The position numbers were made by a program, and so were the translations under genes. Under the pieces are notes generated by a model. The model did no database searches. It saw only the letters and a list, made by a program, of their open reading frames with translations, and was not told the DNA's origin. DNA of 64,000 nucleotides from Calonectria ilicicola (Eukaryota; Ascomycota; Sordariomycetes; Hypocreales; Nectriaceae): contig CP085833.1 of the NCBI GenBank assembly GCA_020809705.1, positions 1,302,001 through 1,366,000 on the forward strand, given 5' to 3'. Within the stretch, counting starts at the first letter, position 1, and every line of letters starts with the position of its first letter. This document shows positions 1 through 11,059 of the stretch, piece after piece.

Positions 1-2284
1 CATAAGAAGTTTGGGATAGCTGCAGAATATCCAGAATTTCAGTGGAGAATTGCTGGCCCATAGATAACTTCTCATTCTGTGTCATTTCATTGTCATTACT
101 TTCCGGCAATAAGAGTTGAAATGAACCATTTTTTGTATGTTTGTCAGCTAGTACGTGAGCAGGAAAGTATATCGCAAATCGTTTTGCGAGGGAAATCTCT
201 TCAGTGGAAAGGTTGCCGTAGCGGCTCAACAACCTCCGAACATCTAATCAAATTTCTGGATTAACAGAATACTCCTAAATATGTCAAGCAAAACTTACCT
301 AGTAGTACTGATCCGAGTTTCCAAGTTGATGCATACTGGATAAGAATTAAATCTAGCATATCATTATTATAATGTAGCTTCTCTCCCGTTTGCAAGTTCC
401 GTTTCGAAGGGTAAGTCTGAGTCGATAGCAAGGCTCCTGAAAGGAACGGATGGCTTAAAGCGATACATTCAGGATTCCAATGATATATGATGCGCGAAAT
501 CTCTCTGGTAACATTCTTCAACCCTTCGCTCGGGTTGGCATCGAATGTTGATATACAACTTCGGGCACAAGCCAGCATTATGTGCATTCCAATGACCCAA
601 TTGTGACTGGTTGAATCACCCAAACCAAAAGAGACCATGTTCGTTTCCAAGTTGAATCTCTGCGTCAAGGCTAAAGAAAAGCAAGTTATGCTGTCGATGA
701 GTTCATCCCAGTCGTGCTGAGAGGTATGCCGGCCTAGGGCAGTTTCACAAGCGACGATCATCAGATAATTAGCCAAGAAGTACCAAGCTCGTTCGTTTTG
801 GTTGGGTGAATCCAGAAGGACTTTCCAAGCCTCTGATGGTCTAGGGTGCACCAATGGGGATTCCACTGGCTTATTCATGAACCAGGCCGTGTCATCAACG
901 GGCAGGCGGACGGCGATCTCTTGGCGACGGATCGCGCTTGGCCTTTTGGATAATACAGACCCAAACGTGTCAACCTCCCAGACGAGCCAAAAAGCCCGTC
1001 TTCGCTCCTCTTCCATCGACCAGTTGTCTGGTTCTTGCCAAACTTCGTCTTCCTCATCCATGTTGCAGATCTCCAGATCATAGGCCAATCGAACACAAAC
1101 TCCAGATATGATCCAGGCGCGATGACATGGTCCTGAAGTGTACAAATAAAAAGATAACATAATGCAGCCCTGGAGGTAAGTCAAAGTCGCACCGTTTTCA
1201 GATGCGCGAAGCCTCTCATAATATCTCATGGCATCCTTTGCGAACTGACTTCCACGATCCAGGGTTGGTATGCCGCTGAAGTACATATGCGAAGAAAAAC
1301 GAGCACCAAGGCTAAACATTGCGCAAAGCAGCAATCCTTCCGTGTCAGACATATTCGCATGGTCTCCGCTTTTAAATGTGCCGTTCGGCATATACTTCTC
1401 CAAAAATCTTGGTCGGTGCAGCAATGAAAGCCAGGGCTGAACTTTATCAAAAAACGACTGAACGAGATCGTCGATAGCCTCTTCAGGCACAGTCTTCCAG
1501 AACCATTCATTACTGGTGGGCTGTGGGGAATCGAATGATGACGGGGATGTGGAGCTGTTACTATTATTCCCAAAATGTATCAGATCTTCCTTCTCGAGGG
1601 TGCGAGAACTCTCTCCAGACGGCTGATCTAGAGGGCTGGCATCTGGAGTATATATTGGCGCGTCGCTGATGTCGTTTTCAGACGTTTTCGACTGTGAGAT
1701 TTGGGATGCGAGGGTGTTCAGAACATGGTCGTCACTAAATCGAGACTCGAGAAGATCAACAAGGCGTTCTATCTCCGGTCAGCGCGTGTTATTTCTAGAA
1801 ACTCATGAGCTGGGCCATTTTGACCTAATTTTTGCGAATCCACTTTTTGTTTCTTGTTATTGCTACCAGGCGGTCGGCGAAGTTCGGGGGTTTTTCGTTT
1901 CGTAGGAAATGTGCAAGTGCCACCTGTCCTCGTGCAGAGTCCGCAGATTGGCTGACGCATATCACCTATTGTAAAATACATTAGCATTATTCCAAGTGTA
2001 AAAATATATTTCATACACTTTGTCTTCTTTCTGTCGAACATTGAAATATCCATGTTAGTAGAAAGATTCCCTAGCCGTATCAAACACCCCTCCCTTCTCC
2101 AACAACAGACAGGGTAAGTTTTTGGCACACCACTGGTACAAGTGAAATGCTATACGACATGCCTTCTGCATTCTATACAGGCGCGTTGGCCAATCCAAGT
2201 CTGAAACGGTCGGTTGGGACTGCATGCTTCGTTGCAAGGTTGCTGTTTGGGAGACTCGGTACCAACATTTTCGCCCAAATTCAT
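1..2284 (-). CDS. Zn(II)2Cys6 fungal transcription factor, 3' end beyond left edge
   Basis: Nuclear DNA-binding regulator with an N-terminal zinc cluster and a fungal-specific transcription factor region. Exons on the minus strand are 2284-2163, 2030-2017, 1965-1825, 1768-299 and 243-1, giving about 663 codons before the window edge. Joining them rebuilds a perfect C-x2-C-x6-C-x6-C-x2-C-x6-C cluster at residues 36-63 (ACIECRRKKTKC, then QPICGLC), followed by a basic stretch (PTKRK, NNKKQK). The middle region carries the typical signature around SFFDKVQPWLSLLHRPRF and RRRAFWLVWEVD. The start is the first ATG after an in-frame stop. Intron 1 uses a GC donor (AGAAG|GCATGT) and exon 2 is only 14 nt. 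The last intron (298-244) leads to an exon open to position 1. The target genes cannot be told from the sequence. Confidence 0.88.
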
Positions 2285-3765
2285 AACGCGTATTTCGAAA
2301 ATTTCAGAGGCAGAAAGGGTCTGAAATCATGAAGACAGACGTAAGGTAGTTTTCGGGTCAATGGGAAAACCAGGATGAAAATAACAAGCGTAATCGGAAT
2401 CGAATGGGTCGGGATTAAGGAGAAGGGGAGATTTGGGGTGGAGCAGTCACTATGGGGTACATGCATCTCTTAAAATGATGAATAAATAAAAACGCTAAAT
2501 ATAATACCAGACGAAAACAGGGGAAAGTGCCGATTTCCCCAGGTTTTTGATTCCATGGCAGCCTCGGCATTGTGATAAGCGGGGGTCGTAGAGGTGGAGA
2601 GATACTGGCTCCGTCTTGCTACATGTAAGGCTGGAAGCTAGGCTAGGAGCGTTTGAAGTAAGATGAAAGTCATGTCCCATACGTCATAATTGCTTTGCCC
2701 CACTCGGGGCCGGGAAAGTCGAAGAAATGCCGCCTTGTCATCGGGTCCAAACCGTCAACTTGCCCAAATAAGTTCCGCTGACATAATCAGCGTAGCCGTT
2801 TGTTACGGTGAGGTCGAACATATAAGACGGCCAAGTGATAACCCTTCCCCGCTCGGCTAGAATACTGGGATAACGATACAAAGGGATCAAATAAAACTAT
2901 ATCTAGCCTATTTCTTCATCAAATAAATTGAATCGATGCGGGCCAATCAAGGCTGCACTATTATTTGATCGTGATATTCTTGTGCCTCAGTCTGCCTACC
3001 CTAGAGCCTCTTGAATTTCTCTTACTGTTGGTTTGTGTACGAATACTCATGACAGTGACTTATTCACCGCTAGAAAAAATACGTGGTGAAATGGGGTAGA
3101 ATTCGTATGTTGGATAAACCACACACACAGCCCAAAGAGTTGATTTTCTTGGTTATTTGCTGTGGCTGGGAGAGAAGCTTTGGAATAGGCTAGTAGCTAG
3201 GGGAGGAAAGTGAAATGGGACCGGGCGTGGTGGGATTGGGTGAAAATCATAAACATCACCATAATGAGCAAATCGAACAATACCGTTAAAAGAGAAGCTT
3301 AAAATAAGTTAAGAAATTGTTGATTGTGGTGTGTTGGTCCTATTCCTGGTGTTGAGACCGGAATCCCTTTTTCACCAAGTCCGGTGTTGCGGCCGGACTA
3401 ACTAATCCGCCGACTAAAGCTAATTTTTCAAAAGGCCGAGGGTTCGAACCCACGTTCCCCATCACAGTGGTAGACTTGCACTCGATCATTGAACTACACG
3501 CTGTTGTCAGCCTTGGGAATTTGCAGGACCCCTGCTATAAAAATGTATTTTGAATGATTTTGGATAATAGCCATAATTGAAAATATTTCAATTTAACAAG
3601 AAAACCTGAAAAACATATTTGATATGCGCACAGGATGTCTTAGCCTAATAACCCAGAATTTACTAACCATCTACTCATTCAATAGAAATTACTCAAGGAA
3701 ACCCAAGACATAGCATGAATACATAAGAAATCATGTAGCTAATTGATGTCGGCCATAAACCCCGA
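2285..3765. other. Intergenic, no protein gene seen
   Basis: The stretch separates the regulator start from the 3' end of the Hsp20 gene. It contains a tRNA-like pol III unit near 3432-3506, listed separately. I see no convincing coding sequence; the short open frames lack recognisable motifs or splice continuity. Confidence 0.6.
3432..3506 (-). ncRNA. tRNA-like pol III unit (decayed tRNA or SINE head)
   Basis: On the minus strand a box A-like element (TAGTTCAATGA, 3496-3486) is followed about 35 nt later by a perfect box B (GGGTTCGAACCC, 3451-3440) and then a TTTT tract, the usual pol III stop. The spacing fits a tRNA-derived promoter and a CTGTGAT stretch resembles an anticodon loop with GTG. 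However, the acceptor and T-arm stems do not pair properly, so this is not a functional standard tRNA. A degenerate tRNA, a SINE head or a small pol III RNA are the options. Confidence 0.3.
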
Positions 3766-4372
3766 TTATAATACGGCAACGCGTCGAGGCTCGTGCTTCC
3801 TTGCCTTTGGCACAACAACGGTTAGAATGCCGTTACTGAAGTTTGCAGTGACAGCACCCTGGTCAACTCTTGTTGGAAAGCTGAAGCTTCGTGAAAATTC
3901 GCCAAAAGTGCGCTCAGCGAGCCAGTATTTGGCCTTGTCGGTAGGCTTTTCCTGGGCGTCTTTTGATTGTTTGGCCTCCTTGTTCTGAGCCTTTTCGATG
4001 GCCTGCTCGGTTTCGTGGGAAACGGGTTCGAACTCGTCCTCAACAGTAGCTTGGTGGGAGTTTTCTATTTTCTCATATCTGTTCTCTTTGATGGCGCTGT
4101 TCTCATTGGAACTCTCTGGGCTGGCTGCGGGGAGAGCAGATGTGTAATTACGCTCAGTGGTGCCGCGAATGACCAAGGTCTCAGGCTGCGTGAATTCAAT
4201 GTGGACATCTTCCTTTCTTACGCCAGGGAAATCGCCGTGGAGCTCATAGGCCTGCTCAGTCTCTCGGACATCAAACTTGGGCTGCCAGTGCACAATGGTT
4301 GATTGGTGGGTGTTTTGGCGAGAGTAGTTGTCGAAATCGTCAAGTAGGCGGAAGAGAGGCGCGAAGGAGGCG

Positions 4373-4418
<46 letters not shown>

Positions 4419-4461
4419 ATGAGGCAGTGTTATTGCCAATGTTTCGAGTGAAAAAAGTCAT
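3766..4461 (-). CDS. Small heat-shock protein, Hsp20/alpha-crystallin family (HSP30-like)
   Basis: ATP-independent cytosolic holdase chaperone of 231 residues, single exon. The alpha-crystallin domain begins around residue 63 (WQPKFDVRETEQAYEL, then the DFPGV motif typical of the family). It is interrupted by a charged, low-complexity insert (residues about 110-180, rich in E, K and S) and closes with the C-terminal beta strands (FSRSFSFPTRV and the GILTVVVPK motif). This split arrangement is characteristic of filamentous-fungal HSP30. The N-terminal region contains about 15 consecutive Asn encoded by a (GTT)14 microsatellite on the plus strand, so its length probably varies between strains. 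Upstream lie a TATA box and phased heat-shock elements, so heat induction is expected. Confidence 0.95.
4372..4413. repeat. (GTT)14 trinucleotide microsatellite in the Hsp20 gene
   Basis: Fourteen perfect GTT units on the plus strand encode most of the polyasparagine tract near the Hsp20 N-terminus. The array keeps frame with any unit gain or loss. Confidence 0.95.
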
Positions 4462-4590
4462 TTTGAATGCTTAAGTTCTTTTGGGATTGGTATGTCAATG
4501 TTTTGTAGAATTTGGCAGGAGAGTTGATTGATTGATGTGTGTGTGTGACTTGATGTCAAGGAGTGCTGTGTGTATTGGGACATAAAAAGG

Positions 4591-4598
4591 ATTTTATA
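4591..4598 (-). promoter_or_regulatory. TATA box of the Hsp20 gene
   Basis: TATAAAAT on the minus strand, about 130 nt upstream of the Hsp20 ATG and about 130 nt downstream of the heat-shock element. The order HSE, TATA, start is typical of inducible heat-shock promoters. Confidence 0.6.
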
Positions 4599-4665
4599 AA
4601 TAGTTAAAAAATGTTCTGAATTCATAGTATACTCTAAAAACTAATTTTAAGTTCATACGAGTTCA

Positions 4666-4678
4666 TTCCAGAAATTCC
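4666..4678 (-). promoter_or_regulatory. Secondary heat-shock element
   Basis: Three phased pentamers (TTC, GAA and an imperfect TCC, each separated by 2 nt) about 210 nt upstream of the Hsp20 ATG. It is weaker than the upstream array at 4723-4755. Confidence 0.45.
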
Positions 4679-4722
4679 TAGGTCATCAGGTAGACAGAAC
4701 GATGCCGATGACTACTACAAAC

Positions 4723-4755
4723 TTCTCGAAGCTAGTGGAATATTCTAGATGGTTC
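4723..4755 (-). promoter_or_regulatory. Heat-shock element array, seven phased units
   Basis: Seven alternating units with exact 5-nt spacing: TTC, GAA, TAG, GAA, TTC, GAT, TTC. Five match the nTTCn/nGAAn consensus exactly and a sixth matches at two of three positions. Units with two of three matches continue further out (CAA at 4718, TAC at 4713). This is a strong binding site for the trimeric heat-shock factor, 262 nt upstream of the Hsp20 ATG. Confidence 0.8.
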
Positions 4756-5746
4756 AGACGAAGGTGCACCGGGATGAGCGGACGGTACGGTGCTGTCGCC
4801 CATGACTACCAAATCGATCTCAGCAAGATGTCTGGTAAGTCTCAAGACATTACAGCTAGAACGGACAACATCTGACCTCTTTTCTTTGGTTTATCCAAGT
4901 TCATCGCGATGCTGCTTAATCTAAGAACTCTCGTCGGCATCCTTAATTAGGTTAGTACAGTGGCCCGTGCCTATTGTTCGTGATGGTCGCGTCGCGTCTT
5001 TCAGAGCCAGGCCGAATTACTTCTGCGCACTGTATCATGCACTACACTTTTAACATGAACACTGAATCAATATGGACTCGGTTATTGAACTTCTAGACAC
5101 TCTTTTGGACATAGGAAAGGCGACGAGGGAGCGCTAAAGAAGACAAAAACAAGCTACCCTATACCACCACACAATTCCAAGGCAGGTGATTCCTTCAATC
5201 ACTACCTACATCAAAGTTTTTTTTAAAAATTTGAAGGGCTTCGGTTTCCAATTTTTCTTGTCAGAAATGCCTCGGTTTGTAGGTCAACTGAGTCATTGCT
5301 GCTGTCAGACTAAGCTATCCTTGGGTGCCAAGGGAAGCTAGTTTCAGTCATTGGTTAATATCTAACGCTCAACAAAGTCGACGAGATGACCCGAGGTGTG
5401 TGGCAACTGATAACCTTGCTAGGGTCTCATACGCGACTCAATCGTTTCTTAGTATTTAGTGGGGTTCCCCGTATTAAGCTGTTGATTGATGCACGTTGAT
5501 CACACCTGACGCCCTACTGAATTCGGATGCAACTTCATTCCACGACTCGTTGTATGCTATCAACAGCCAAGCTTTACCCCGCACTGGGGTAATCCACCCT
5601 GTGGATATCTGGGGTTGGCATGGCCTTGTCCGAGTACGGCCATGGGGTACCCGAACCATTCTTTATAAAGACAACAGTTGCATTTTTTTTCATGTTTCCC
5701 ACTTGCATTTATTCTCGGCTCGTACCAGCCGTAAAAATTCCTAAAG
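4756..5746. other. Intergenic between Hsp20 and the MFS permease
   Basis: This is the divergent promoter region of the Hsp20 (-) and MFS (+) genes. Beyond the heat-shock elements at its left end I see no gene or repeat. Confidence 0.6.
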
Positions 5747-7472
5747 ATGGCACTTACGAACGAAGTTGAGCTCACCAGTCCCCAGCTGGGTCGTGTGAGC
5801 ACACCAAAGCCAGAAGAAATGCACATTGATCGAGTCAACACGGTTACCGAATACGATGGGCCCATAAAACCACCCAACGTGCAGGGGTTTGATCAATTTG
5901 GATCTCGCTCAAAAACCGACCCTCGAGAGATTGCACTCGTACGGAAGCTAGACTGGTACATGCTTGTTAGTAGAGCCATGTCTGATCATCTCGTGGAAGC
6001 CGAACACTGACATCGGTAGCCTATCTTGTGGCTAATGTATCTGTTCAACTACCTCGATCGTAACGCCATCGTAAACGCACGACTTAACAATTTAGAGGAA
6101 GATCTCAACTTGGTGGGCACACAATACAACACATGTGTCTCGATTCTTTTCGTAGGGTACGAAACGACTTCAGGTTGAAGCACTCGTGTCACGACACGAC
6201 TAATGTGACTCGTTAGCTATATCTCTGCTCAAGTTCCATCCAACATGCTGCTGAATCGAGTGCGACCTTCGCTATATCTCTCTGGATTTTGCGTTGCTTG
6301 GTCAATCGTCAGCCTACTCACTTACCTGGCCAAAGACTACGGATCGATGATAGCGCTTCGCTTTTTATTGGGCGTGACAGAGGCTCCGGTATTATGCATT
6401 GTTTGTGTGATGTCCGAACCGCGTAACTGACGGATTTAGTTCTACCCCGGCGCGCTCTATATGTTGAGCATGTTTTACACCCGCAAGGAAATTGCAACGC
6501 GCATGTCTATTTTCTATACGGCCAATATGCTCGCTAGTGCTTTCTCGCCACTTATCGCCGCAGGAGTTTTTGATGGACTTGATAAGGCTAGGGGCCTGGC
6601 AGGATGGCAATGGTAATCACATGAATCTGATCCTTGTTTTGGTTTTGTGGCTAAACCCTTCATTTCTTCCCAGGCTGTTCATTATCCAAGGCACCCTATC
6701 TATCCTGGTCGCCTTTCTGGCGGTGTTTCTTTTGCCAGACCACCCGCTAACCACACGTTGGTTGAGCCCGGAGGAGCGACAGCTGGCCAATGATCGCATT
6801 TATGCGGATACGACTGATCGACGTGAGGGCACCAGTGTCTGGGTCGGGCTTCGCGAAGCTGTCTTGGATTGGCGAACCTGGGCCATGACGCTAATGTACA
6901 ATTTTCACCTTTGTACCGCAAGCTTCCAGAACTTCCTCCCAACCGTCATCCGAACCTTGGGATATTCGAGGACTGTCACATTGGCCCTCACCTGTCCTCC
7001 GTATGTCTTCGCTGCAATAGTTGCAGTTGGGGTGGCATACAACTCTGGTAGGACAAACGAACGCACCTGGCACATTACCATCTCTAAGGCGATCGTTTGT
7101 GTCGGGTTCATCATTGCACTCGCCACATACAACACAGCTGCACGCATGGTCGGCATTTTCATGTTTGTCGGGTTTACCTTTGGTATCAACAACATTGTGC
7201 TCGGTTGGGTATCGGCAACGCTCGGCCAGACCAATGAAAAAAAGGCGGCGGCAATCGCGATATGCAATACGATTGGTAATTTAGCATCTGTTTATATGCC
7301 GTACCTCTGGCCTAAATCAGATGGTCCTCGGTATGTACCAGCTTGGTCAGCGAGCCTCAGCTTCTCCGTCGGCACTGTCTTGATTGCATGGTTTATGAGA
7401 GTTACGCTGAAGAGACTGAATAAGAAGACGAGAGAGCAGAACCCGGATGAAATAAACCTGTACGTATACTGA
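5747..7472 (+). CDS. MFS permease, allantoate/anion:cation symporter (Dal5-like) family
   Basis: Plasma-membrane transporter of 499 residues predicted to take up a small organic anion (allantoate-, nicotinate- or vitamin-type substrates in this family). Exons are 5747-5965, 6020-6156, 6217-6388, 6440-6612 and 6674-7472; all four introns are GT-AG, 51-61 nt, in phase. The N-terminus is hydrophilic. TM1 starts after KLDWYML, and the family motif LDRNAIVNARLNNLEEDL follows it. The conserved loop motif around GVTEAPFYPGALY and the W-T-R pattern in helix 4 (MLSMFYTRKE) are present. The second half (from about TWAMTLMYNF) carries the remaining helices, and the tail is basic (LKRLNKKTREQ). The exact substrate cannot be told. 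It stands alone, with no catabolic partners nearby. Confidence 0.92.
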
Positions 7473-8719
7473 TCGCCCTGTGCGAACATCAAGTCTAGAT
7501 AGCAATGAAAGATTGCCTGTTCAACATATCCACTACTAAATGAGTACCTTTCTGCATGTCCATCCGGCCGCAGTTGACTTTATCAGATAGTAACAGTAAT
7601 AGCGGCTTATAGTTGGTTAGGTGTCAGGCCCCCTGATCAGAACCTAACTCAGCGATCCATCACAGTACACTAGATCGTAACGGAAACTCCTAGCGAACGG
7701 ATTGTACACCAAAGGGCATCCGCATCTTTGCTGAGAAATTATGACAACGCCATTATCAATGCGCACTAGATTATAGAAACCCTGGAAACCCTGGAATGAA
7801 TCCAAGACTATACCAAGCTGACCCAACCCATGACTGCAATGCCTCAAATAGACAGCCTAATTCCAAGCCCTCAGGCTAATACTGCGGCACCGGGTGCCAA
7901 ACGAGCAATCCCGCAGGCCGTGAATTTGAAAAAGAGGAAAAAAAATAGAATTAAGGAGGAGCAAAGCATAGGATGGGCTCATTGCGACAAATCAGCCATG
8001 CGTGGGAAGAGGGCACCTCGAGAGCAGTCTCAGATTTACCCCACAGGTATGTTGTATGTGGTCATGGCAATATCACATCTCTGCTATCCCTTGTGCAATG
8101 ACGAAGAGATATTATTGTGAAACCTAGAGAGCTGATTTATTTCATTACTTATGATGCTACGAGACGGCTTTAGAACCTGGGGAAAGATCACAGAGTAGAA
8201 TAAATGGCCAAGTTGAAGGCCACAATTTTTTTCATAATAGATTAATGCAAGCAGTTGGGAGAGCAAATGCTTGCTACATAACATCCGTTCTAATAGATAT
8301 TTTCCAGATGACTTGACAAACTCATGCTCAAGATAACAAGTAATTTTTACGGTCAAAAGAAAATCCCCTCTTCTACCCATAATCTAGTTTGTTTTTATAA
8401 ATGCAAATGCCAAGGTTCAAGTACCCTAGCCTTGGGAGGTGACTGGGCTATCCCCGCGGCCTGTAAGATAGCGATAGCACGGCGCCGCTTAATGGCCTGA
8501 TGCAGGGATGAGCCTTGTACGATAACAGGATGTCAGCTAAGTGCGGGGTAGGATGATGCTGAGAAAAATCGTGCCATTCCCATCACCAAGATCAATTACT
8601 TTTGTTCACACCACTATCGGCACTTCAAGCTTACTCTCACCACTGGCAGCCCTAGGCGTCTTAGAAGTGCCGTGAAGATTTCCGATCTCATCCATCACGA
8701 CCCCCCTGGTGGCTCAACT
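7473..8719. other. Intergenic, nothing recognised
   Basis: The stretch lies between the MFS permease and the F-box gene. The short open frames have non-ATG starts or no family features, and I see no repeats or RNA genes. Confidence 0.55.
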
Positions 8720-10558
8720 ATGATGGAGGAGGGCCCCACCACCCTTCGGGGCGGACCAAGCCCATCGCGCAATCTGTTGTTCAAGATGCCCCCCGAGATA
8801 ATCAACGCGATAGTCGATCTCCTAGGCGATGACAAAAAAGCCCTAGCCTCTCTGGCTTTAGTCAACCGCAACTGCCGCAAGCTCGCCCAGAGCCGCCAGT
8901 TTACCGAGATTTGCCTACACAACAGGCCCACTTCGCTGCAGCTGTTGCTAAAGCTACTCGACGAGAGACTGGACAAGACACAGCATCACGGCCTCAGCAA
9001 CTACGTGCGGAGATTAAAGTTTAGGCCTCTCCCCCATCGGCCGAACACCATGACCCACGACAGGGCTCACGAATCCTTTACAGGTGGGGAAGACGATGCA
9101 GACACCCCCGAGCAACGAGCCATCCTGCGATCGCATGTCCACAATCAATTCATAGACTACGAGTCCTTGTGGGTGGCAAAAATTGCTTCAGGATTGCCTA
9201 ACTTAAAAGTTTTCAAATGGTTCGGGCTCTCCCCAATGGAAAACATGTTTCCCTTGGATAGCGGTTCATTCGCTGCAATCACTCGTTCTTCAGCACGCCA
9301 CGTTGTTCTTCGTGGGTCTTGTGCGGAAGTCGTCCAACTGGCCCCACCTCTGACCCCTGCATCCTGGCCAATTTCCACTCTTGATATGGATCTTAGGCTA
9401 CTAGAAGATGAATACCAAGCTCCCATGTCGGAGAACGCCATGTCCAGTCTCTTCGCATCCCTCCTACGACTGTGTGCTCCTACGCTGTGGTCACTAACCT
9501 GGAGGAATTCGTCCGGTTGGTCTTACAGGAGAGATCCCATCGTTTCATTTGGCGGGACGCCGATATCGTTTCCTCGCCTCACTCACGTTCGAATTACCAA
9601 TATCAGGCTTGGTGACCTTGGCTTCTCATCATTTTTCCCTTCTTCACTGCAGCATATAGAATTGTCCTCGGATACCTTTGAGCAAAACGCTAGAACCCTT
9701 CTTGCGTTCCCGGTTTTCGATGAACTCCAAAGTTTTATTGTATCGGGAAGAACAATTAACCCGCGGCTGTACAAACCTATCACCAAGTTCATTTCCAAGC
9801 ATGATCACATCAAGAAATTATATCTGGATGATTTTGGCATGGGAGGCGTTGACACATACATTATTCCAGCCCTCGCAAAAGGTAGCTTCGAGAACCTTGT
9901 CTCTCTTTCCCTGTCATGGGAGAGTGACCAAAAACATGATCCTTTTGTTTGTGAGCGCATTCCGGAAACGGCATTACGTGTGATTGGGGAAATTTTCTCG
10001 CTCCAGAAATTGAGCCTTGTCGTCGGTTCCATGTCAGATCCAAAGAGGGTGTGGCTCATCGACCATGACCAAATACGCGCCAACTTTCAAAGGTTAACTA
10101 GGCTTCGTGCGCTATTCCTTGTCGGGGACACATATGAGTTTCATATTGTCCCTTTTTCGTGCTATTACATCCAGAGATCAATCTCGCTTGAATCATTGGC
10201 CCTTGGGCGAGACTCAGAGAGGATCTTATCCTATTCCGAGATATGTGAGATTAGGAACCCGGATTATGCGATATGGGAGAAGGACCATCAAAACCGTATG
10301 CTGAGGGAAGCCGAGGTGTATGCTCGAATACTCCCAAAATTGACATCAATGTTTTGCGGACAGTGGCGAATCAGAATAGAGCATCACCAGCAAGACGGGG
10401 AAGATCAATACGTCAAGGTAGAGCCGATAGGTGAATATAGGGACGATCAGTTTTCGCCCTATGATTCAAGCTTTGGAATGGTCTTGACTGAAGAAGATGA
10501 TGATAACGATGCCTTTGTTGAAAATGATCAGGATGATGGGGATGGGGATGACGAGTAG
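8720..10558 (+). CDS. F-box protein
   Basis: A 612-residue, single-exon protein that probably acts as the substrate receptor of an SCF ubiquitin ligase. An F-box lies at about residues 23-62 (LLFKMPPEIINAIVDLLG, then LASLALVNRNCRKLAQ). A long region of leucine-rich, irregular beta/alpha repeats follows, such as FPRLTHVRITNIRLGDL and FENLVSLSLSW, without sharp LRR periodicity. The C-terminus is strongly acidic (EEDDDNDAF and DDGDGDDE). I chose the ATG-ATG pair at 8720; the open frame extends 16 codons upstream, but only from a GTG. Fungal genomes hold large families of such F-box proteins, so the target is unknown. Confidence 0.85.
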   Translation: MMEEGPTTLRGGPSPSRNLLFKMPPEIINAIVDLLGDDKKALASLALVNRNCRKLAQSRQFTEICLHNRPTSLQLLLKLLDERLDKTQHHGLSNYVRRLKFRPLPHRPNTMTHDRAHESFTGGEDDADTPEQRAILRSHVHNQFIDYESLWVAKIASGLPNLKVFKWFGLSPMENMFPLDSGSFAAITRSSARHVVLRGSCAEVVQLAPPLTPASWPISTLDMDLRLLEDEYQAPMSENAMSSLFASLLRLCAPTLWSLTWRNSSGWSYRRDPIVSFGGTPISFPRLTHVRITNIRLGDLGFSSFFPSSLQHIELSSDTFEQNARTLLAFPVFDELQSFIVSGRTINPRLYKPITKFISKHDHIKKLYLDDFGMGGVDTYIIPALAKGSFENLVSLSLSWESDQKHDPFVCERIPETALRVIGEIFSLQKLSLVVGSMSDPKRVWLIDHDQIRANFQRLTRLRALFLVGDTYEFHIVPFSCYYIQRSISLESLALGRDSERILSYSEICEIRNPDYAIWEKDHQNRMLREAEVYARILPKLTSMFCGQWRIRIEHHQQDGEDQYVKVEPIGEYRDDQFSPYDSSFGMVLTEEDDDNDAFVENDQDDGDGDDE

Positions 10559-11059
10559 GGTGATGGTAATAATGATGCCCATGAATGTTTACAAGATTGA
10601 AACGGCCTGTTCCTTTCATAGCATAAAATGAATATTCAGTTATGGTAATAGAGATAACTGCTAAATACATCTCTATCTAACACAGACTCGGCATGCTTGG
10701 GAGCCAAGATCAATTACTGTAGATGTGAGGGGCAAAAGCTGACGTGTCACGAACGCCTTATTTTATTTTTTCACAAGGCATTCACACAACTGTGTATTCA
10801 TTTAAAAACTGGCTCACATGCTGACATCAGGATTGGACAAGGACGCCTGCCCCAGCGACGCTTTGCCACCACCACGCGAAATCGCGACTGCACTTGTGCC
10901 GCCCAGATGACTTGAAACAAGTGCTCCGCCACAAGATGATTCAGTAGGCTGCGTTCAGTATTTAAGGCAACAGCATATCCATAATTCAGGCGACATCCCC
11001 AATCTTTTCTGCTTAACTCCAATGCTAACAGATTAAGATAACCGCCCAGGATCGTTTCG
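10559..11059. other. Intergenic, nothing recognised
   Basis: The stretch runs from the F-box gene stop to the start of the membrane-protein relic. No coding or repeat feature stands out. Confidence 0.5.

Noticed and set aside
79..264. Plus-strand open frame at the left edge
   Set aside because: It lies antisense to the fifth exon of the Zn2Cys6 regulator, which continues the protein in phase through a clean GT-AG intron.
3432..3506. A standard tRNA-His gene (GTG-like loop)
   Set aside because: The acceptor, T and anticodon stems do not pair; only the promoter-like boxes are convincing.
8672..8719. Longer F-box protein starting at 8672
   Set aside because: That start is a GTG; the ATG pair at 8720 fits eukaryotic initiation.
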